A DNA stretch of 64,000 bases from Climacium dendroides. Lineage: Eukaryota; Streptophyta; Bryopsida; Hypnales; Climaciaceae. The first letter of the stretch is position 1. The number at the start of each line of letters is the position of its first letter. Where the stretch lies: assembly GCA_950106755.1 (NCBI GenBank), contig OX467087.1, forward strand, positions 10,482,047-10,546,046, in the 5' to 3' direction. The position numbers and the translations under genes were made by a program. Positions 45,736 to 57,394 of the stretch are shown piece after piece. The notes under the pieces were generated by a model. It saw only the letters and a program-made list of their open reading frames with translations, did not search any database and was not told the DNA's origin.

Positions 45736-48700
45736 GGGCATCCTATGCGATATGGAAAATTCATTGAGAAACCGAGCTTAATGTGCACAAACATAAAGAT
45801 GAGGAAGAATGCCAAAGAAATAGATTTTTTTTCTTCCCAAGAATGAATATTTTATTCAATGTAAATGTGGATTTTTCATTAGGACCCATTCTAATCTCAT
45901 AGACTCACCTATTGTGGTTAGCTTTGACAATTCTTCCTAAGCAAGGAGGGAAGAGTGATGAATGAATAAGAAGGTACAAATAGAGAATCTTCCTCAACGA
46001 ATAGTGCATCCAAGCATTGTCCACAATAGGTGAGAGCCTAAAAAGCCTTGATAAGGGAGGGTTGTCCAAAATAGGTACTTCTACCTTAATATAATTAATC
46101 ATAAAGTTCATCTTGTGTTTGTAAACAGGTGTTAGAGGTAGGTTTAACTAAGAATAGTCCAAAAGAAACATAGGACCTTAGTTTTTGTACTCCAAGGAAT
46201 TTTCGTCCCATGTTTTGCCAAACTCCGGCTTGAGGTCCCTCATTGTACATGCATTATGATTAACTCTAACAAGCTAACACTGTTTAGGAATGAGGCAAAC
46301 CGATCCCTCTTACCAACCCAACATGGCTAGTTTTTTTTCATTTATTCTAGGCAATGTAGGAAGTGATCTTTACCAAAGTCACAAAGCTATTTATATCCAT
46401 AGAAATGGATGAAACCTACAATGTATGGATGAAAATATATTTATTCATCCAAAAAAATTTACATTCATCCCAAATAGAGCAATCTTGCCCTCAGATTCGA
46501 TTGCAATTTAGCTATTTCATCCACTTTGAAAATGCTTGTGGGATTTTTTTTTTAAATGACATTTGTGTTATAACTAAGTTTTTTCTTTCTTTCAAAAACA
46601 ATCGTATTACAAAAAACAAAGGACAAATTACCAAAGTAATACATTTGTTTGCATCAAAGATTTTGAAAATAATGTACTTTGAGAACATTAGCAAATTGAA
46701 TTGGAGGGGAATGCAATTTGTTGGAGAATTTTAGGAGGGCATGTGAAAAAGTATGAATTTTTAAAACTTGAAGTAAAAAGAACATTATACATATATGGGG
46801 AATTTCATTAAAATGGCGATATTCCAATAATAATGGTCATAGGTTATTTGGCCTTCGAAAATTTAACAGAATAAAATTTATTAATGTGTGTCCAAATAAT
46901 AATAAATAAACAAATGATCGGTTATGGGTGCCTTCACCTCAATGCAATTAGATGATTGGTTGTAAGCAATTCTAAATATTGTAAGGCAAAACAAATCTTT
47001 TTAGAGGTGCATTGATAGAAATGATGGAGATTGGAAAAAATTTGGTACTCAAATGCTTCATTCTTAGTCTCGACACCAACAAAAGGGATGTTTTACCTTA
47101 TCTCAGAACAAAGGTTTTTAATTGGCTCCCCTTTTCTCTCAACAACTTCTCATTCTTCATAGAAGTTTCATTTTTGGAGGCAATGTGATGTAGTATCCCT
47201 ATTGCATGAGTGGAAAGTTGCAAGAGTGTCATTGATTGGCCAAAAAGTTGCCATACTTAGAGATCCTTTTTAAGTGATTTTTTGTTGAAAAGTAATCAAA
47301 CCTTTTTTAAGCAATTTTTTGTTGAAAAACAATCAAATCTTTTTTGAGAGGGAATATTTGGCTTCAAATTCTTTTTTTTCAATGATCCCTTTGATCCAAT
47401 TATTATTATTATTATTTAGTAAATAATCTATTCTAAAAACAATTGTACTCTAAGAGAAACATGATGTAGACTAAAGTACATTTGGTTTCCTTCAATGTAT
47501 CAACTAAGGTACATTTGGTTTCCTTTAATGTATCAACTAAGGTACAATTGGTTTCCTTCAATGTATCAACTATGTACATTTCATAAGGTGATCGCTTTTA
47601 ACGACCGCTGCATTTCAACTCCAAAAATTCATAACCAATTCCACGAAGGTCCTCAAAACATGAAACTACTTGGATTTAATGCCAATTCCATTTTCCTTCC
47701 TTCAAAAATTTACTGAAAAGACTTTTTTTTTAATTTTTTTAATTTTTAATTTTCATGAATTGTTCCAAAGAGTTATTGTAGCTCCCTCAAAAAGCCAATC
47801 CGCTCTTAATAAATGGTCACTTTTGAAGAGCACACCACCACCCATTCTTCCTTTCTATTCCAAGTCTGATGATTCTTCCCTAAATAGGAAATTCATTGCT
47901 AATGTCGAGTCACAACCCTCACTGCATGTCAGGGTTGGGAAATATCTTTAAAAAAAAAAAAACTTTCTACAGTGACTCATGGAATTTAATTCAACAAGAC
48001 AACGCCGTTCTTGGAACATGAAACTCTTCTTATTTGGGACCATACTTTTAAAAAAAAAATTAATTTGCTGGGGTGGGGTGGGTGGGTATTTTTATTTTGG
48101 GACCATTTGAAACTGACAAATTGACAATAACTGCAACTCAGTGAGAATTTCTTATGGTAGGCAACTTTTTCCTTTTCATCTCTCTATTGATTGATTAAGT
48201 GACACCGATTTGTCCTCTTTGTGCACGTGCAACGACTGCACTGATTTTGAAAAAAAGACTTATTTTAAATTAGTGTGGATTGAAATGTTACGCCTTTTCA
48301 GTTGGATTTCCTCGGAAATAGTATTTTGGAATGACCCCAAAAAAAAATTTGCCTTTATTAATAGGATAAAGTAATGTAATTACAATATTACATGATGTTG
48401 TTTACCAATGAGGTAGGGGGCCGTTTTGCATCCTAAAAAGGGGAACCTTTGTATGGAATAAAATTGTCTTCAATTATTGATGGTACCACACCCAAACAAT
48501 CAAACCCCAATCCTTGAATTAACTCCAAAAAGTTGAGGTCTAATATGTTATATTGATACCAATTTCAAACTGCCATTTATAATACAAAGAGGTACAATCA
48601 AAATTATTTGCATAATTATTTAACCACACGATTTTGTACTAGATTTGTACAAGAATGTGTGGGGAAAAATTAGAGACTTTGAGTCAATGGATTGTGAGAT

Positions 48701-48989
48701 ATTAGAGTCCAAAGTGAGAAGAGAAGTATTAAGTGTATCTTGTTATACTAGGTTTCTAGATCAAATCTTCTTAACTTAATACTTTGTACTACAAAGTTTT
48801 GAGGTTTAAATCCTTATAGTATAGAATTGAATTGAAAATCTTGGTAAAATTTAAAAAATATATAAAGTGATTTTCATTCTTTAAGGAATTGTTAAATAAT
48901 TATGTCAAGGTAATGTTTCATGTATTTTTCAAATCGTTTTTTAATTAAAGGATTTTTTCTTTGAGTTGTAGAACATAGTCACTTTTTTT
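45736..48989. other. Decayed repeat-rich stretch
   Basis: About 46370-46520 matches 57420-57570 in the same direction (words CATTC(A)TCCAAATAGAG-like and GATT(C/T)GATTGCAATTTAG). About 47040-47350 matches 57590-57870 in the opposite direction (AAAACCTTTG / CAAAGGTTTTTAATTGGCTC). About 48395-48480 matches 58385-58480 in the same direction (TTGTTTACCAATGA(G/A)GTAGG). The two regions therefore share an old, rearranged repeat. No gene was recognised. Confidence 0.55.
47475..47573 (+). repeat. Three tandem 33-bp units
   Basis: The unit is GGTACATTTGGTTTCCTTCA followed by ATGTATCAACTAA. The units start at 47475, 47508 and 47541 and differ at only one to three positions from each other. Confidence 0.95.
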
Positions 48990-49417
48990 TTAACCCCTAA
49001 TGGACCAAGGCCATTCTTCTACCAAAATACACTCAAAATTGCCATTTCTATAGCAAAGAGTAAAAAATTTGAATTTTTTTTCACATATAACTATAGGACC
49101 TTACACCAAACTAGTATGAAAATGTGTGGAAAAAATTTCAAAATTTTTGGCCACACAAATTGCAAAGATATATGCATTTAAAGTTAAAAATTTTAAAAAT
49201 TTTAAAACAAGAAAAACAAGTTTTTCAACACATTGTAGAACTACATATTTTGACTTTGAACCTTCTCAAATTAAATTTTTTGCACTACACAGTTTTGAGC
49301 TTTAAATCTTTAATGTGTGGAATTGAGTTGAGAGTCTAGGAAAAAATAAAATCTCAAGAAGCTTAATTTTTATTCTTTAAGAAATTGTTAAATAGAAGTA
49401 GGTATGAGATAGAAGGA

Positions 49418-49529
49418 AAATCTATATTATTAATATCTCTAAAAAGATATTAAACCGCACTAATTCCAATGGTGAGAATGTTCCAAGAAGCAAACTAAAC
49501 CATGTGGAATTTATTTTTAATCGTAAAAA
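49418..49529 (+). repeat. Direct repeat flanking the inserted unit (left copy)
   Basis: About 112 bases here recur at 51953-52065: AAATCTATATTATTAATAT, then TTAAACCGCACTAATTCCAA, then AATGTTCCAAGAAGCAAACT, then CCATGTGGAATTTATTTTTA. Only a few bases differ. The sequence belongs to the interrupted family B element, so it is a duplicated piece of the target. Confidence 0.9.
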
Positions 49530-49540
49530 CCAAAAATTTA

Positions 49541-51916
49541 AATTTAAAACCAAACATCAAAATTTCCTTTTAAATTTGACTATAGATTGAATACATGTAC
49601 TTCCTACATGAATTTTTTTCTTTTGAGTTTAAAATGTGAAATTCTAATATAGTGGATTTTTTATATATTTATTTTACTAATTCAATGAAGTTATTTTCAA
49701 AGGGAAATAATATATTGAATTGAAGAATATGGTTTGAGGGCTCGAACATATTCTTTCAACATAAGCTATTGAAGATTTGCAGAAGGAAGTGTTAAAAATC
49801 TATACTCTGTACAAATGTAAGAAAACAAACACAAGAATCCACCAATATTTAAATGGATGAAAAATCAAAGATTTTGTGTGTTTGGAACTTGTTTGCATTC
49901 ATTTGTTGTTTCAAATTCAAATGATTCGTCTTTTAGGGATTAAGAGTTTAATGTTCACTATTTGTGAAAATTTTCTATTGGATTTCTTTAATATGAATTG
50001 AAGAACTATTTCAGTTACATCATAGAACTTTCAATATTGTTTGCATCTTTACAAAATATTTGGCATGGTTTGGAGCACATTTGTAATTGCTTATAAATAA
50101 ATTACTTAGAATCTTGAGATTTTATTTACTTATTTATAGAAAAAGAAGAGAAAATATAATTTATAAATTATTACATGAATCTTTCAAGCTTTTCTCAAAA
50201 TTTATGCCTTAAAGTAGAATAATAATGATTTTCGATTTTATGAGAACATTCTATGTTGCATAAAGTTAATAAGTATTTCTAGGATTAGAACAATATTTAG
50301 ATTTTAGGGCCGTTTTGAAAATTGATTGGTTGAATTAATAATAATTTAGAAGTAGCTTCTTGTAAGAGGGTAGCATTGATTCAAAAAATTCAATTCAAAC
50401 TATTGTTTGGGGAATGTTTTGATACTATGAATTATTTTTTTTATTGGTTTGCTAAATGTGAATGTTGAATTTACTTAGGTTATACATATATCCTCCTAAA
50501 ACCTCCACATTTGAATCATATATCCAATATATTGTGTTTAATGTTGAATAATTATTTACATTTAACTTGATGTACATTTTCTAATGCATAGAAAGGCAAA
50601 AATGGCTCTAGAATTAGTTCTACAATGGTTTTGTTTGAGCGCTTTAAAACTATTCATCAATAATAGAAGGTTGCACTCTAGGAATTGAATGGACAAGTGT
50701 CCACAATGGATTTACCTACATTATTAGAATTGTTCATCAATAATACAAGTGTGAAGAGTCACTAATAAGTGTTTGTAATGGATTTCTCTACATAAAAACT
50801 TGTTCATCAATAGTCCAAGGGGCACTACATATGCGAATATGATTCGAATGGACAAGGATCACTAATATATCAAAAAATAAATCATTAGATCTTCAATTGC
50901 ATTACAAAGTCGTTAGTTTTGGTTACAAGTGGGTTGGAAGGATGGTAATGGGATTGGAAATAGTATATTCTATTTTTCATAATGAAGTGGCCAATGGCAA
51001 GGTGGGATAGAAGAACGGAAAGGAGATTGGAAATAGCCCACTCTTCTTTCCATATTGCAGTGGCCAATTAGAGGTGATAGGCGGGACAAATGAACATAAA
51101 AGGGATTGGGAATCACCCATGCTAGCTACCTTCTAAAATGAAGTGGCAAGTGGCTGTTGGAAGACAAACTGACAAGTGGGTTAGAAGAATATATGGAAGA
51201 TTAATAATATCCCGTTTTGCCTTCCATACTCGGAAGTGGCCAGTGGCCAATTGGGGGCGATAGATCGGACAAAGGAACATAAAGGGGTTTGGAAATAGAC
51301 CACGTTGGCTACCTTCTATAATGAAGTTGCGAGTGGTTGGTAGATGACAGACTGACAGGTGGGGTAGATGACAGGTGGGGTAGAGGGGGTAGATGATAGG
51401 TGGGGTACATGAACATACTGAAGATTGGAAATATCTCATTTTGCGTTTTAAACTGAAGTGGCAAGTGGTCAATTGGCGGTAGGTGGGACAAATGAACATA
51501 AAGAGGCTCGGGAATAGCCCACCGACTAGCGTGCCAACTAGTTACCTTTCATATTGAAGTGGTGAGTGACTGGTGGATGACAGATTGATAAGTGGGGCGG
51601 AGGTAGAGGAATGTGGTGAAGATTGTGAATATCCCATTCTGCGTTCTAAATTGCAGTGGTAAGTGGTCAATTGGAGGTAGGTAGGACAAAGCAACATAAA
51701 AAGGGCTTGGAAATAACCCAGACTAGCTACCTTCCATATTGAAGTAGTAAGTGGCTAGTTGGATGACATGTGGGATAGAAGAACGTGGATAAGTTTGGGA
51801 ATAGCCTACTCTATCTTCCACAATAAAGTGATTACTGGACACTTTATAGTGACAAGTATGGGATTACACTAAATAGAAATTTTTATCATCACTAAGTAAA
51901 ACACTTATCATTAATT
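49541..51916 (+). repeat. Duplicated 2.35-kb segment, copy 1
   Basis: It matches 53701-56026 in the same direction from AATTTCC(T/C)(T/C)TTAAATTTGAC to ATCACTAAGTAAA(A/G)CACTTATCATTA. The middle part (about 49850-50870) is almost unchanged, while the last 900 bases contain many small insertions and deletions. The right half is an array of diverged units (GAAGTGG, GGACAAATGAACATAAA, TTGGAAATAGCCCA, GCTACCTTC) recurring every 150-200 bases. Open frames on - within it are products of the array. No inverted termini were found. Confidence 0.92.
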
Positions 51917-51952
51917 ATAACACAAATTAGTTATAACATTAGTTATAATACA

Positions 51953-52065
51953 AAATCTATATTATTAATATATGTAAAAAGGAATTAAACCGCACTAATT
52001 CCAATGGTGAGAATGTTCCAAGAAGCAAACTAAACCATGTGGAATTTATTTTTAATTGTAAAAAT
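51953..52065 (+). repeat. Direct repeat flanking the inserted unit (right copy)
   Basis: This is the second copy of the 112-base stretch at 49418-49529. It directly precedes the right part of the interrupted family B element. Confidence 0.9.
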
Positions 52066-52463
52066 TGCATTAAAAAATGAATCCTACAAGTTATTTTTTC
52101 AAGAAGATGCTCTCATTGGACAAAAAACAAGATTGTCCATAGCTTTCTCATAACAAATTCAAACGTGATGAATCAAAGCTTTACATGTAGACAAAAATAT
52201 AATCTATCAGAAAAAAATTTTAAAAAAAAAATTCAAATTATGAAATATTTTTGGCTGACCCTTCTCCCCTATTTTGAGCTTATTTGGTCATAACTTTTGT
52301 TCCCGGGCACCAATTGAAAAAATATATTTTATTCCCATGAAGCTAATCAGTTTTTCTATCTTAAAAAAAGTTTTAAAAAATCATGGCAAAAATTCAGCCC
52401 GTAGGTACCTACCCCAAATCCTATTTGTCCCTCCAAAAGATAATGGTCCTTTAGGGGGGTTAA

Positions 52464-53700
52464 AGTTTAAAGATGAATCTCCACCTCCAATATAGATTGA
52501 AAAAAAATAGTTTTTGAAATCCAATGATTGTGAATTTTTATAACAGTGAGTTTTTTTAATTCTAAAATATTTGGATGATGATATACTTCAACAATTCAAT
52601 CAACATATCCTATGCTTGAATAGGCAAAAAAACAATAATAAAGATGGAGGATTTAAAAATAGTGTAGAACATGATGTCTTGGTATAATTTTTAGTAAAAA
52701 TCAATAAAAGTACTTTAGGATTAACCTTGAAAGGACAATATGTGGGTTTGTAAAATAAAGATTTGTAATGTCCTCCTTGCATAAAATCTTGAATTGAAAA
52801 ATCATAATCATTTATTTTCAAAATCGATTTTTTTATGCTACAACTAGACTTCCATAACAATTCAAAATATAACTACTATAAATAGTAACTTGATAAGGTA
52901 ATATCTAACTTCATAATATTGTTGAAACCCAAAATTTGTTACCTCGGAAATTTGGAGGTTAATATATTGCAATGAATTGGATTAGTAGTATGAATCAAGA
53001 CTTAAGCTGCTTAAGACTCTATATTTTCTATTATACATACAACGACTTCTAGTGTATATTATACTAATTGGTTTATAAATGTTGTAAATTTTTACTTTCC
53101 ATGAATATTTCAACTAATTATGTTTATAGAGGTCCCTCATTTGGATAATATAGATATTTGCATTCTTGGTAAAAATATTCATGGAAAGTAAAAATTATAG
53201 CATTTCCTTCATTTTTTGAATTTTAATGGAAATAAAATTCTAAATTCTAAAATATTAATCTATTATTAAATTTTAAAAGAAGTTATAGAATCTTTTCATA
53301 TTATAGTATACCTAAGATATAGGTTTGTGTACATTATTTATTTTATTCATTTATTGAAGTCTACCTACAACAAATGAGTAAAAAAAATCACATACACAAA
53401 CCTATAATATACACATGTATCCATATAAAGTGTCTATAATATAGACTCCTAGGCTCATAGATTCTATGTTCATGTGCTAGTACTCTCCATTTGGAAATGT
53501 AGACTATCTTATGGTTTCTAACCCCTTAAATATTAGGAAGTAGTCTATATTTCCAAAACTACAAAGATTTAGAATAAAACATGATGTAGAATAATAATTT
53601 AATGATGATTTTCCAAACAAAAATTATAAAATATGATCCACATATTATATCCATACATTTAGAACCAATGTTGCTAGCAATAACCTATATTTTTCAATTA
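52464..53700. other. AT-rich stretch with one strong stem-loop
   Basis: No gene was recognised. The stem-loop is listed separately at 53087-53196. An open frame on - at 52600-52860 has no known motif. Confidence 0.4.
53087..53196. repeat. Perfect 24-bp stem-loop, 110 nt long
   Basis: The 24 bases at 53087-53110 (core TTTTTACTTTCCATGAATAT) are the exact reverse complement of 53173-53196. The loop is 62 bases. No terminal duplication was seen. It could be a small foldback element or a hairpin-RNA source. Confidence 0.9.
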
Positions 53701-56026
53701 AATTAAAAACCCGAAAGCAAAATTTCCTCTTAAATTTGACAATAGATTGAATATATGTAATTCTTACAAGAATTTTTTTCCTTTGAATTTAAAATGTGAA
53801 ATTCTAACATAGTGGGTTATTTATATTTTTATTTTACTAATTCAATGAAGTTATTTTCAAAGGGAAATAATATTTTGAATTGAAGAGTATAGTTTGAGGG
53901 CTTGAACATATTTTTTCAATATAATCTATAGAAGATTTACAAAAAGAAGAGTTGAAAATCTATATTCCATACAAATGTAAGAAAACAAACACAAGAATCT
54001 ATCAATATTTAAATGGATGAAAAATCAAAGATTTTGTGTGTTTGGAACTTGTTTGCATTCATTTGTTGTTTCAAATTCAAATGATTCGTCTTTTAGGGAT
54101 TAAGAGTTTAATGTTCACTATTTGTGAAAATTTTCTATTGGATTTCTTTAATATGAATTGAAGAACTATTTCAATTATATCATGGAACTTTCAAAATTGT
54201 TTGCATCTTTACAAAATATTTGGCACGGTTTGGAGCACATTTGTAATTGCTTACAAAAAATTACTTAGAATCTTGAGATTTTATTTACTTGTTTATGGAA
54301 AATGAAGAGAAAATATAATTTATAAATTATTACATGAATCTTTCAAGCTTTTCTTAAGATTTATGTCTTAAAGAATTATAATGATTTTCGATTTTATGAT
54401 GTTGCGTAAAGTTAATAAGTATTTCTAGGATAAGATTAATATTTAGATTTTAGGGCCGTTTTGAAAATTGATTGGGTGAATTAATAATAATTTAGAAGTA
54501 GCTTCTTGTAAGAGGGTAGCATTGATTCAAAAAATTCAATTCAAACTATTGTTTGGGGAATGTTTTGATACTATGAATTATTTTTTTTATTGGTTTGCTA
54601 AATGTGAATGTTGAATTTACTTAGGTTATACATATATCCTCCTAAAACCTCCGCATTTGAATCATATATCCAACATATTGTGTTTAATGTTGAATAATTA
54701 TTTACATTTAACTTAATATAGATTTTCAAATGTACAAAAAGGCAAAAATGGCTCTAGAATTAGTTCTACAATGGTTTTGTTTGAGCGCTTTAAATCTATT
54801 CATCAATAATAGAAGGTTGCACTCTAGGAATTGAATGGACAAGTGTCCACAATGGATTTACCTACATTATTAGAATTGTTCATCAATAATACAAGTGTGA
54901 AGAGTCACTAATAAGTGTTTGTAATGGATTTCTCTACATAAAAACTTGTTCATCAATAGTCCAAGGGGCACTACATATGCGAATATGATTTGAATGGACA
55001 TGGATCACTAATATATCAAAAAATAAATCATTAGATCTTCAATTGCATTACAAAGTCGTTAGTTTTGGTTACAAGTGGGTTGGAAGGATGGTAATGGGAT
55101 TGGAAATAGTATGTTCTATTTTTCATAATGAAGTGACGAACGGCAAGGTGGGATAGAAGAACGGGAAGAAAATTGGAAATAGCCCACTCTACCTTCTATA
55201 TTGAAGTGGCCAATTGGAGGTGATAGGCAGGACAAATGAACATAAAAGGGATTGGGAATTGCCCACGCTAGCTACCTTCTAAAATGAAGTGCCAAGTGGC
55301 TGTTGGGGGACAAACTGACAAGTGGGGTAGAAGAACATACGGAAGATTAATAATATCCCATTATGCCTTCTGTACTCGGAAGTGGCCAGTGGCCGACTGG
55401 GGATGACAGGTCAGACAAAGGATGACAGGTCAAACAAAGGAACATAAAGGGGCTTGGAAATAGACTACGTTGGCTACCTTCTATAACGAAATGTCGAGTG
55501 GTTGGTGGATGATAGACTGACAAGTGGGATGTATTGAAGATTGAAAATATCTCATTCTGCATTCTAAACTGAAGTGGCGAGTGGTCAACTTGGAGTAGGT
55601 GGGACAAATGAACATAAAGAGGCTCGAGAATAGCCCACCGACTAGTTACCTACCATATTGAAGTGGTGAGTGACTGGTGGATGACAGATTGAGAAGTGGG
55701 GTGGGGCAGAGGAACATGGTGACTCGCGTGGTGAAGATTATGAATATCCCATTCTATGTTCTAAATTGAAGTGGTGAGTGGTCAATTGGAGGTAGATAGG
55801 ACAAAGCAACATAAAAGGATTTTGAAATAGCCCACACTTGCTACCTTCCATATTAAAGTGGTAAGTGGCTAGTTGGATGACAGGTGGAATAGAAGAAAGT
55901 GAAAAAGTTTGGGAATAGCCCACTCTACCACCTTCCACAATAAAGGAAATGTGCTTTATGATGACAGGTATGGGGTTACACTAAATAAAAAATTTATCAT
56001 CACTAAGTAAAGCACTTATCATTAGT
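53701..56026 (+). repeat. Duplicated 2.35-kb segment, copy 2
   Basis: Second copy of 49541-51916, with the start offset by 4160 bases. Unlike copy 1 it is not bracketed by the 112-base direct repeat. Its array half carries its own expansions, for example GGATGACAGGTCA twice near 55402-55435. Confidence 0.92.
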
Positions 56027-56193
56027 TACCTTTATCCCAAGTTTGTAGTGGTAAAATGGTGTTGGTACTTTGGAAGATCATGTCACTTTGATTGTTGGAT
56101 TGCTATAAATGACAAAGACTATATTATACATGTGAAATTACTATATAAATTTATCTCAAATCTTGTAATGGTATCTATTTAGTATAGACTATT

Positions 56194-57394
56194 CTAAAGT
56201 AAATCAATCCATTGTAATCAAAATTAGAAGTTTGCCCTCATGCCATTGTTGAAATTTTTAAATATTTTTCGTACATAATGACATAAGACAAGGGTGATTG
56301 CAAGAAACACTTGTACTATTTTCTGTCACACGTTGCGGGCTGAGTTGTTTTTTGGCCATAACTTTTGTGTTTTAACTTCAAATGACTTAAGATTTACAAG
56401 GAAGGTACTCATGACTATCCTACAACTTCCTTGATTTTTTGGTAATTTTAAAAAATAATTTACTATCCAAAAATAGGCCCGAAATAAATGTCACACTTGC
56501 CAATTTGGAGGTTTTTAGTACTTTTGAGTACCTTTTTCATATACGCTACATCAAGAAAATTATATGAAGTCCTTCTTTACATATAAATACAACTTTTCAC
56601 CAAAGGATTTTTAAAAATAATTAATTTTGTGTGGTGCGGAAGTCTATGAAGAGAGCTTCCTTCTGCTTGCATTTTGAAACATATAAAATATTATTTTTGT
56701 AAGTTTTTTGGTGAATGACCATCTTCATAAAGTTTTTAAAAATGTCCACTTTTTATTTTCTGTATTTACTTATTTTTACTATTTTTAACTAATTTTTTAA
56801 TCAAAGGTCCTATTTTCTTGAGATTTGGCACTTTTCAAGTTCTCCTACTTAGAGAATTTTCCTACACATTTCCTTTGGTGAAAACCTTCATTTTAGAGGT
56901 ATATACATAAATCATATTTTTAAGATTTAAAAAAAATTAGTTTTCTAATTTTAAAGTACTCCTAAAAAATTTAATGAGTACTATGAAAAACGCAACAAAT
57001 AGTACAAGTGTTTCTTGCAATCACCCACAAATGTAAAATAAGAACAATTGAAGTTAGATTTTCTCAAAATAGTATAAAGCTATCCTATAAATTTTGAAAG
57101 TATTCTACCCATTGTGGCCCAAATGAGTTTCTAAACTATTCTAGAGCCAACAAAAATTGTATTCATAATGCTCATCTTACTCACCTCATCTTGCACAATA
57201 TTTTCCAATATGGAAGGTATGAAAAAGCCACTTCCTACAATGAATTTACACTTAAGAAGTGGAAGTTCACAGTGAGGTCACTAATTAGTGCATTATTGTA
57301 AAGTAAAATATTAATAGTGTCCCAAATTTCATTTATTGAAAACTCCTATAATGGGATTATTGCTTACGTGTCTACTAAGGGCTGTTCTACCTCA
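56194..57394 (+). mobile_element. CTAAGGTAA-type element carrying a nested element
   Basis: The left end is CTAAAGTAAATCAATCCATT; the right end reversed is close to TTTGAGGTAGAACAGCCC. The outer parts align in order with the 458-bp element at 25852-26309. The difference in size is explained by the 735-bp insert at 56292-57026. Non-coding. Confidence 0.75.
56292..57026. mobile_element. Nested element, 735 bp, with perfect inverted ends of about 30 bp and ACAA target duplication
   Basis: GGGTGATTGCAAGAAACACT at the left, continuing TGTACTATTT, is repeated perfectly in inverse at the right. ACAA stands outside both ends (56288-56291 and 57027-57030). The related element at 25852 has an uninterrupted CACAAGTG-type site at the corresponding place, which supports insertion. 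No transposase is encoded. The superfamily is not identified. Confidence 0.9.

Larger units (their letters stand above)
48990..52463 (-). mobile_element. Family B TTAA element split by a 2.4-kb insertion
   Basis: The left end TTAACCCCTAATGGACCAAG shares its CCAAGGCCATT continuation with the reversed right end of 40536-41121. The right end reversed, TTAACCCCCCTAAAGGACC, continues through GATAGAAAAACT, GTGCCCGGGA and AAAATAGGGGAGA like the left half of 40536-41121. The two parts are 48990-49529 and 52066-52463. Together they make about 938 bp, close to the 871-944 bp of intact relatives. The stretch between is the inserted unit at 49541-51916. Confidence 0.7.

Noticed and set aside
47475..47573. 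Three 33-bp units as a CRISPR-like array
   Set aside because: The units are contiguous with no spacers and lie in a eukaryotic nuclear context. It is a simple tandem repeat.
51122..51499. Open frames on - rich in Pro, His and Leu in the 51-kb and 55-kb arrays
   Set aside because: They follow the repeat units of a diverged minisatellite. The apparent protein repeats come from the DNA repeats.
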